Source: CAMAVK01 sp964362485
GTDB lineage: Archaea > Nanobdellota > Nanobdellia > Woesearchaeales > GW2011-AR9
Length of the DNA stretch: 9,419 bases
Assembly (NCBI GenBank): GCA_964362485.1
Contig: CAYIEX010000069.1
Span: 1 to 9,419, forward strand
Direction: 5' to 3'
Positions within the stretch are counted from its first letter, which is position 1, and every line of letters starts with the position of its first letter. Under the pieces are notes generated by a model. The model saw only the letters and a program-made list of their open reading frames with translations, had not been told where the DNA came from and did no database searches. Position numbers and translations under genes: made by a program. Of the stretch, positions 1-4,157 are shown one piece after another.

Positions 1-158
1 GTAAACCTAAAGCTAAATTCGCTCAAATTGAGTCCATGCACCGGGGGAAGCATAAATGCCCTTATTGTAACAAGGAAGGTGTAATCCGTCTTGCTCTTGG
101 TATCTGGCAGTGCCGCAAATGCAACGTAAAATTCGCTGGTAAAGCGTATACTTTTTAG
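1..158 (+). CDS. rpl37ae: Ribosomal protein L37Ae (eL43), 5' truncated by the window edge
   Basis: A structural zinc-ribbon protein of the large ribosomal subunit, found in archaea and eukaryotes. The frame is open from base 3 to TAG at 156-158, leaving 51 C-terminal residues of a family usually about 80-95 aa long. Two CxxC pairs are visible (CPYC and CRKC), separated by a short beta segment ending in GIWQC. The tail FAGKAYTF matches the usual FAGGAY ending of the family. The start codon and N-terminal third lie outside the window. The next gene, rpoP, begins 13 nt downstream, and its ribosome binding site overlaps this gene's stop codon. The pair L37Ae-RpoP is a common archaeal neighbourhood, which supports both calls. 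Confidence 0.93.
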   Translation, partial: KPKAKFAQIESMHRGKHKCPYCNKEGVIRLALGIWQCRKCNVKFAGKAYTF

Positions 159-162
159 GAGG
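157..162 (+). promoter_or_regulatory. Shine-Dalgarno site AGGAGG for rpoP
   Basis: AGGAGG shares its first two bases with the TAG stop of the L37Ae gene and ends 9 nt before the ATG at 172. It fits the archaeal 16S anti-SD core and implies that rpoP is translated from the same mRNA, probably coupled to termination of L37Ae. Confidence 0.75.
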
Positions 163-171
163 AAGCTCACT

Positions 172-306
172 ATGTACTATCTTTGTTTTGATTGTGGAAA
201 AAAAGTGGAAGATGAGTATACTAAAACTAAAGTCCGTTGTCCATATTGCGGTGGAAAGATCTTGTATAAAGATCGACGTATGGTTAACAAGGTCAAGGCT
301 CGTTAA
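172..306 (+). CDS. rpoP: DNA-directed RNA polymerase subunit P (Rpo12/RpoP)
   Basis: A small zinc-binding subunit of archaeal RNA polymerase, homologous to eukaryotic Rpb12/ABC10-alpha, that helps assemble the Rpo3/Rpo10/Rpo11/Rpo12 platform. The protein is 44 aa, within the usual 40-50 aa. It opens MYYLCFDCG, giving the first CxxC pair, followed by VRCPYCGGKILYK with the second pair, then a basic tail (KDRRMVNKVKAR). This is the family pattern of two CxxC knuckles followed by a K-R motif. The ATG at 172 is preceded by a strong AGGAGG site. It lies between rpl37ae and pfdB. Many archaea have the KEOPS subunit gene pcc1 right after rpoP, but here pfdB follows with only 8 nt between. Confidence 0.93.
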   Translation: MYYLCFDCGKKVEDEYTKTKVRCPYCGGKILYKDRRMVNKVKAR

Positions 307-314
307 GACATTCA

Positions 315-638
315 ATGGCTTCTGCAAAAATAACTCAATTGCAGCTCTTACAGCAAAATCTTCAAAACGTTTTGAGTCAAAAACAGCAAATTGAATCGGA
401 AATTATAGAAGTTAATTCTGCTGTGTCTCAACTTCAAAGCACTTCTTCAGCCTATAAAATAGTAGGTAAGATTATGGTTAGTGTTGCACGTGAGAATCTA
501 ATATCTGAATTGGGTGCTCGAGGAGAAGTTCTTGAGATTAGACTTCAAAATTGCACAAAGCAGGAAGAAAAAATCAAAGCGAGTATGGAGAAAGTTCAAC
601 AAGAAGTCGTTCAAGAAATGAGGTCGAAAAATGAATGA
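315..638 (+). CDS. pfdB: Prefoldin subunit beta
   Basis: Beta subunit of the hexameric prefoldin chaperone, which captures unfolded proteins in the cytosol and passes them to the thermosome. The 107 aa form two long heptad-type coiled-coil helices (about residues 5-45 and 70-105) around a central beta-hairpin segment (SSAYKIVGKIMVSV, then an ENLISEL helix start), the beta-class architecture. The N-terminal run QLQLLQQNLQNVLSQKQQIE and the motif EIRLQNCTKQEEKIK resemble archaeal prefoldin beta. It is slightly shorter than the usual 115-125 aa. The ATG at 315 follows the rpoP stop by 8 nt without an obvious SD, suggesting coupled translation. The 3' end overlaps the next gene by 8 nt. Confidence 0.9.
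   Translation: MASAKITQLQLLQQNLQNVLSQKQQIESEIIEVNSAVSQLQSTSSAYKIVGKIMVSVARENLISELGARGEVLEIRLQNCTKQEEKIKASMEKVQQEVVQEMRSKNE
619..624 (+). promoter_or_regulatory. Internal ribosome binding site TGAGGT for the UPF0147 gene
   Basis: A GAGGT core inside the last codons of pfdB ends 6 nt before the ATG at 631. It supports ATG 631 as the start of the next gene even though that start overlaps the pfdB stop. Confidence 0.55.
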
Positions 639-870
639 AGCTTTTGAAGAGGTTGTCGCTAACTTAGAAGCTCTTAAAGAAGAGTCCGATATTAGCAAAC
701 GATTTCGGGAAAGAGCAGATAAGATTATTTTAATTTTAAGTAATAATAATCAGATGGCAGTAGAGAAGGCGTTACTCGAGCTTGAAGAAATTAATTCCAT
801 GGATTTGTCTTCGTATCATCGTACTCAGGTGTGGGGAGTTATTAGTTTACTTGAGAGTTTGAAGAATTAG
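631..870 (+). CDS. UPF0147 family protein (function unknown)
   Basis: A 79-aa helical protein I assign to the archaeal UPF0147 family (usually 80-95 aa) from its overall pattern: an N-terminal EEVVANLEAL helix, a middle SKRFRERADKI segment matching the family's 'P-R-N-x-R-x-A' region, and the diagnostic C-terminal block LEEINSMDLSSYHRTQVWGV followed by SLLESL. The family's 'DPNxPxxxRTxxW' signature is partly eroded here, because DPN is replaced by SMD. No catalytic residues are evident and the function is unknown in this family. It starts inside pfdB (8-nt overlap) behind a GAGGT site, so it is very probably co-translated with prefoldin, and its place beside ribosomal and RNA polymerase genes suggests a housekeeping role. 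It ends with TAG 26 nt before the end of the convergent MscS gene. Confidence 0.8.
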   Translation: MNEAFEEVVANLEALKEESDISKRFRERADKIILILSNNNQMAVEKALLELEEINSMDLSSYHRTQVWGVISLLESLKN

Positions 871-896
871 GTTTCTAAAGTCCTCGACTCTCACAT

Positions 897-1430
897 TTAA
901 CTTCGTACCCAAAACTTTGTTTTAACAAAAAGGGAGTTAGGAACATACAAGATATCGCCACTTTCGGTTCTAATTTCAGTTTCCATCATTCCTACTTTTT
1001 CCACAATTCCGGAAATTTCTTTTACTTCAACTCGGCTTCCTTCTTTAATATGTCCACGTCGCTGAATTACAAACCACGCCACAAGGTTAGGAATAACATC
1101 TTTGAGGCCGACAATAAATGTTAGCACAATGAGCATTAAGATTGCGCCAACAATTAAGTATAGTACAATGGATGTTATTCCTAATTGATTGAGAAATACC
1201 AGCAGAGTGATAAGATAGATGACAAATGAAACGATGGAACTAATCCATCTCTCAAGGTCATATGTTAATCCTACTTTTCCAAAGACTTTGTTTAATTCAA
1301 TTTCCTGGAGGATTTTGAATACTACTTTTTTTAGAAGAATCCCTAATCCAAGTCCGACAAGGAGAATAATGAACCCTATTGTCAGATTGTAGACGTATGA
1401 TTCAGCCGTCTGTAATAGTTCAACAGCCAT
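897..1430 (-). CDS. Small MscS-type mechanosensitive channel domain protein
   Basis: A membrane protein of 177 aa with three predicted transmembrane helices at about residues 15-35, 62-82 and 84-108. An MscS-type beta domain follows: PNLVAWFVIQRRGHIKEGSRVEV (113-135) matches the end of the pore helix and the 'GD-x-I-x-V' entry strand, then GIVEKVGMMETEIRT and the hallmark YVPNSLF (162-168, usual 'iPNs'). MscS channels release solutes on membrane tension. This one lacks the large C-terminal alpha/beta cage of E. coli MscS (286 aa), so it is a minimal version, and whether it gates alone is not known. The ATG at 1430 has no SD, but a TATA box (CTTTATAAA) sits about 27 nt upstream on this strand, suggesting a leaderless, single-gene transcript. 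It is convergent with the rpl37ae operon. Confidence 0.85.
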   Translation of the reverse strand: MAVELLQTAESYVYNLTIGFIILLVGLGLGILLKKVVFKILQEIELNKVFGKVGLTYDLERWISSIVSFVIYLITLLVFLNQLGITSIVLYLIVGAILMLIVLTFIVGLKDVIPNLVAWFVIQRRGHIKEGSRVEVKEISGIVEKVGMMETEIRTESGDILYVPNSLFVKTKFWVRS

Positions 1431-1453
1431 GCGGGTTTTTATTTTTTTAGTCG

Positions 1454-1462
1454 TTTATAAAG
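1454..1462 (-). promoter_or_regulatory. TATA box of the MscS-type gene
   Basis: Read on the minus strand this is CTTTATAAA, close to the archaeal TATA consensus and centred about 27-28 nt from the ATG at 1430. Transcription would start at or next to the start codon, matching the lack of an SD. Confidence 0.6.
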
Positions 1463-1590
1463 CTATGCCCTTCAATTTAATATAAAACCAATTTATTTTA
1501 TGATTCTTCGTTTGATTTAAAGATTTGTTACGAATTAGCCTCGAAAATGCCAATTATTAACTTTTGCTCATTACCAATTCTCCAAAAGAG

Positions 1591-1598
1591 TTAAAAAG
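1591..1598 (+). promoter_or_regulatory. Candidate TATA box of the DRG GTPase gene
   Basis: TTAAAAAG is centred about 25 nt before the ATG at 1619, fitting a leaderless start. A more TATA-like run, TTTAATATAAAA, lies farther upstream at 1476-1487 and would give a leader of roughly 100 nt. I cannot decide between them, and both lie in the 188-nt region shared with the divergent MscS gene. Nothing else is evident in that region. Confidence 0.4.
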
Positions 1599-1618
1599 TG
1601 TTGTTCTTCTGAGATGAT

Positions 1619-2716
1619 ATGGTTGATTATAATGAGCAAATCAAGCAGCTTGAAGATGAGCTCAAAAAAACAAAGTACAATAAGGCTACGCAGGGTCACA
1701 TTGGACTTGTTAAAGCAAAACTTGCTATTTTAAAGGATAAGCAGGATTCTCGTGTTGCACAAAAAACAGGAAAGTCAGATCATGGCTATACGGTTCGCCG
1801 TTCTGGTAATGGAACTGTAATTCTATTGGGTTTTCCTTCAACAGGTAAGTCTACTCTCCTCAATAAGTTAACCGATGCCAACTCGGAAGTTGCTGCGTAC
1901 GCTTTTACCACTTTGTCAGTCATTCCTGGAATGATGGAACATCGACAGGCAAAAATCCAAATTCTGGATGTTCCCGGTATTGTTCATGGTGCGGCATCTG
2001 GCCGTGGTCGAGGTCGAGAAGTCCTGGCGGTTATTCGCAGTGCTGACCTTGTAATTGTTGTTGTTGATGTTAATCACCCAGAACATTATCCTGCTATTAT
2101 TAAAGAAGCACAAGAGTCTGGGATTAGAATAAATAAACATCATCCAGAAGTGTTCATCAAGAAAACATCTAAGGGTGGAATCTTAATTGGTAAGACAGTT
2201 TCCCTCCATGTGGATGATGAGACCATTAGACAAGTATTACGTGAATTTAAAGTTAATAGCGCTGATGTATTAATTCGTAGCCCTATAAATGTTGATGATT
2301 TAATTGATTGTATTGAAGGGCACAAAAAGTATATTCCCGGCATAGTATGTGTTACTAAATCAGATATGGTTTCTACGGCCCACCTTGAAAAAGTGATGCA
2401 TGAATTGAAAGCAGATATTGCAATTTCGGCCGAGAATAATTATCATCTTGAGGAATTGAAGGAACTTATATTTGAACGTCTTGATTTTATTCGTGTTTAT
2501 ATGAAAGAACCTCGTAAAGAAGCAGATATGGGTGAGCCTTTGATCATTACTCGTAATTCTACTATTGAAGATGTATGTCATAAGCTTCACAAGGATTTTG
2601 TCAGCAGATTTAAATTTGCCAGGGTATGGGGAAAATCTACGAAATTTCCCGGTCAGCGTCTTATGCTTAACCATACTCTAGCTGATGGTGATATTCTTGA
2701 AATCCATATTAAATAA
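1619..2716 (+). CDS. drg: DRG-family GTP-binding protein (Obg superfamily, TGS domain)
   Basis: A cytosolic GTPase of the DRG (developmentally regulated GTP-binding) family, conserved in archaea and eukaryotes and linked to ribosome and translation functions. At 365 aa it has the standard DRG length. The N-terminal basic helical region contains NKATQGHIGLVKAKLA (21-36), a DRG signature. G motifs are G1 GFPSTGKST (71-79), a switch I TTLS region (97-100), G3 DVPG (117-120), followed by the DRG-type GAASGRGRG loop (124-131), and SA (270-271) as G5. G4 reads TKSD (246-249) instead of the usual NKxD. The C-terminal TGS domain spans about 292-365, ending in LADGDILEIHIK. ATG at 1619 was chosen because the N-terminus aligns with the family; another ATG at 1614 is in a different frame. 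It appears monocistronic. Confidence 0.93.
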   Translation: MVDYNEQIKQLEDELKKTKYNKATQGHIGLVKAKLAILKDKQDSRVAQKTGKSDHGYTVRRSGNGTVILLGFPSTGKSTLLNKLTDANSEVAAYAFTTLSVIPGMMEHRQAKIQILDVPGIVHGAASGRGRGREVLAVIRSADLVIVVVDVNHPEHYPAIIKEAQESGIRINKHHPEVFIKKTSKGGILIGKTVSLHVDDETIRQVLREFKVNSADVLIRSPINVDDLIDCIEGHKKYIPGIVCVTKSDMVSTAHLEKVMHELKADIAISAENNYHLEELKELIFERLDFIRVYMKEPRKEADMGEPLIITRNSTIEDVCHKLHKDFVSRFKFARVWGKSTKFPGQRLMLNHTLADGDILEIHIK

Positions 2717-2763
2717 TCTGCTCATTGGAATGTGTGTATTGGGTTATCGTCGCGGTAGCAATC

Positions 2764-2770
2764 TTTAATA
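2764..2770 (+). promoter_or_regulatory. Candidate TATA box of the lipoprotein gene
   Basis: TTTAATA is centred about 27 nt before the ATG at 2794, and no SD precedes that ATG, so a leaderless transcript is likely. The 77-nt gap after the DRG gene holds no other recognisable element. Confidence 0.45.
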
Positions 2771-2793
2771 AGGGGTTCTTTTCTTGATCATAT

Positions 2794-3096
2794 ATGAAAA
2801 AAGTGGCGCTTGTTTTATTGATAGTTACTCTCTTTGTAGTTGCTTGCTCACCGAAGGTTGTTTGTAATGACCCTTATATCCAAGTTGGTTCGGAGTGTTG
2901 CCTTGATCAGAATCAGAATAAAGTTTGCGACCAGGATGACCCACGGGATGAGAATTTCTTGCGGCGTGATAGTGAAAATGGTGTTGAGAATTATTCTGTA
3001 AATGTGGCTGAAGGAGGCAATTCTACGATTACTTATAGCACACTTGCTAAAATTCAAAAAGAGATCCAGCTTGTTATTGATGGTGAGGCAAGTTGA
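2794..3096 (+). CDS. Cys-rich lipoprotein, N-terminal part ending at an in-frame TGA
   Basis: Encodes 100 aa before TGA. The N-terminus MKK plus a hydrophobic run (residues 4-17) ends in VVAC, a lipobox-like site with Cys18 as the probable lipidation or anchoring residue, so the product should be exported and tethered to the membrane. It continues with a Cys-rich stretch (Cys24, Cys35, Cys36, Cys45) containing CCLDQNQNKVCDQDD (35-49). The regular Asp/Asn spacing looks like a small calcium-binding loop stapled by disulfides. I have the impression this motif recurs in exported DPANN proteins, but cannot verify it here. The same frame continues uninterrupted after the TGA into 3097-4080, so this is probably the front of a 428-codon gene rather than a complete protein. 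Function unknown. Confidence 0.65.
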   Translation: MKKVALVLLIVTLFVVACSPKVVCNDPYIQVGSECCLDQNQNKVCDQDDPRDENFLRRDSENGVENYSVNVAEGGNSTITYSTLAKIQKEIQLVIDGEAS

Positions 3097-3177
3097 ATAG
3101 AAGTTGAAAAAAATCGGTACTATGAACTTGGCGCTCAAAGGAGAGCTGCAATTGTTGTTTTAGATTCACCGTTAACT

Positions 3178-4080
3178 TTGCCTAACGATTTTATTAAGAA
3201 TTTTGATGCTTCTGAATGGTCCTATGAAGGGCGCTTTGTCAATTTAAGTGCTTACAAGCATTTATTTAAACCCGTAGGCGAGAGTTCATTTGAAAATCCT
3301 ACTTTATTTAAAGAATATGCCCAAGAAGGAACATTCGTTCGTAAAGAGACACACGAACGGACTTTCTTGTTAGATCATGGCAAGGTGATCGAATATCAAC
3401 AACTTAACTGGGAATATGATCGCTACAATTATTTTAAAGGCGAATGGCAAGATAATGTTGTGGTGTACAAAATCTACTGCAATCCTAGCATGGTGGTATA
3501 TCTACGTCCAGAATTGAAAGATACTCGGCTTACTGTCCTAACAGCAAAAATCGATAACGTAGAATCTGTTTGGGAGGCTACAGTTCAGAATTTTAGACCG
3601 GTTATGCTCCAAAAAGCAAATCGAATCTTGAAAGCTTGTGCGGTTGATAAACAGTTCTTTACTGAAATGGAGGATACGGAATCGAATTCAGAGTTTGTTT
3701 ACTCCAAGCATGATTCTACATATCTACATCTTTATTGGGATATGACCACAACTCTTGAAGCGCCTGTAGAGCGCTCAGCGGAGGATAGGGAGCTCAATAC
3801 TGTTGAGTTTGTTCGGGTTACATTCGAGAACAAGGAAGATGGTATGATAGAGGGGCCTCTTTATATTGATATTAGAACTATCGCGGATGATGGGCATGAA
3901 CGTGACTATATCCACGATAAAAAAGTGATTGGTAATTTCCTATCTGGTGAAACAATTACTCGGACTTTTTACCCGGAAGAAGACCCTCAATTTGATGAGA
4001 AGTTGGTTATCAAAGTTAAGCTTTATACTGAGGATGGCAGTACTCCTATCCGACCTCAAGAGTTTGTAATTAAAACTTAA
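3178..4080 (+). CDS. Uncharacterised protein, downstream part of the TGA-interrupted lipoprotein gene
   Basis: Open in the same frame as the lipoprotein from 3097 to TAA at 4078-4080. If translated alone, the first usable codon is TTG at 3178, giving 300 aa; the first in-frame ATG is only at 3490. No SD stands before the TTG. A GGAG at 3140-3143 is followed at 3151 by an in-frame ATT, an unlikely start. The sequence is rich in aromatic and charged residues with alternating strand-like patterns, which suggests a beta-rich extracellular domain. The last 90 residues (DGMIEGPLYIDIRTI onward) resemble an Ig-like or beta-sandwich fold. No signal peptide, catalytic motif or known family is recognisable. 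The lack of its own export signal and start argues that it belongs with 2794-3096. Confidence 0.55.
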   Translation: MPNDFIKNFDASEWSYEGRFVNLSAYKHLFKPVGESSFENPTLFKEYAQEGTFVRKETHERTFLLDHGKVIEYQQLNWEYDRYNYFKGEWQDNVVVYKIYCNPSMVVYLRPELKDTRLTVLTAKIDNVESVWEATVQNFRPVMLQKANRILKACAVDKQFFTEMEDTESNSEFVYSKHDSTYLHLYWDMTTTLEAPVERSAEDRELNTVEFVRVTFENKEDGMIEGPLYIDIRTIADDGHERDYIHDKKVIGNFLSGETITRTFYPEEDPQFDEKLVIKVKLYTEDGSTPIRPQEFVIKT

Positions 4081-4090
4081 TTTTGGATTA

Positions 4091-4109
4091 CTTCTTTCTT
4101 TTTTTCTTT
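4091..4109 (+). terminator. Pyrimidine/T-rich transcription terminator
   Basis: A 19-nt tract made only of T and C, including a run of seven or more T, begins 11 nt after the TAA at 4080 with no stem-loop before it. Oligo-T tracts on the coding strand are the usual intrinsic termination signal of archaeal RNA polymerase. It separates the lipoprotein locus from the next promoter at about 4127. Confidence 0.55.
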
Positions 4110-4126
4110 GTATTTTGAATCGCTAG

Positions 4127-4135
4127 TTTTAAATA
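4127..4135 (+). promoter_or_regulatory. TATA box of the amidotransferase-Dph6 operon
   Basis: TTTTAAATA is centred 27 nt before the ATG at 4158. A weak SD (GGGAG at 4145-4149) also lies before that ATG, so the transcript could be leaderless or have a very short leader. Confidence 0.5.
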
Positions 4136-4157
4136 TACTCTTTTGGGAGTTAATATT

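Larger units (their letters stand above)
2794..4080 (+). pseudogene. Combined locus: one lipoprotein gene interrupted by TGA at codon 101
   Basis: From ATG 2794 to TAA 4080 the frame holds 428 codons with a single stop, TGA at 3094-3096. The 27 codons between that TGA and the TTG at 3178 read as ordinary protein (IEVEKNRYYELGAQRRAA, then VVLDSPLTLP) without further stops. This is the pattern expected of one membrane-anchored protein disabled by a single base change (for example TGG or CGA to TGA), a sequencing or assembly error, or stop-codon readthrough. The rest of the frame shows no decay, so any mutation would be recent. Confidence 0.55.

Noticed and set aside
13..327. A 104-aa open frame on the minus strand over rpl37ae and rpoP
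   Set aside because: Both + strand genes have conserved zinc motifs and correct lengths. The antisense frame is a by-product of their codon use.
852..893. Inverted repeat TGAGAGT / ACTCTCA around the end of the UPF0147 gene as a bidirectional terminator
   Set aside because: The stem is only 7 bp with a 28-nt loop and no T-tract on either strand, so chance is a sufficient explanation.
1434..1449. T-rich run on the + strand as a terminator
   Set aside because: No + strand gene ends nearby. It lies between the MscS ATG and its TATA box, where an A-rich sequence on the minus strand is unremarkable.
3094..3096. Genome-wide reading of TGA as an amino acid
   Set aside because: TGA ends pfdB, the CobW-like gene and the Ig-like gene at family-consistent or operon-consistent positions, with downstream starts overlapping. 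Only a local event can explain codon 101.
4143..4157. A TTG start that would add MGVNI before MCGIVG in the amidotransferase fusion
   Set aside because: Class II amidotransferases need the Cys directly after the initiator Met to become N-terminal, so ATG 4158 is the functional start.
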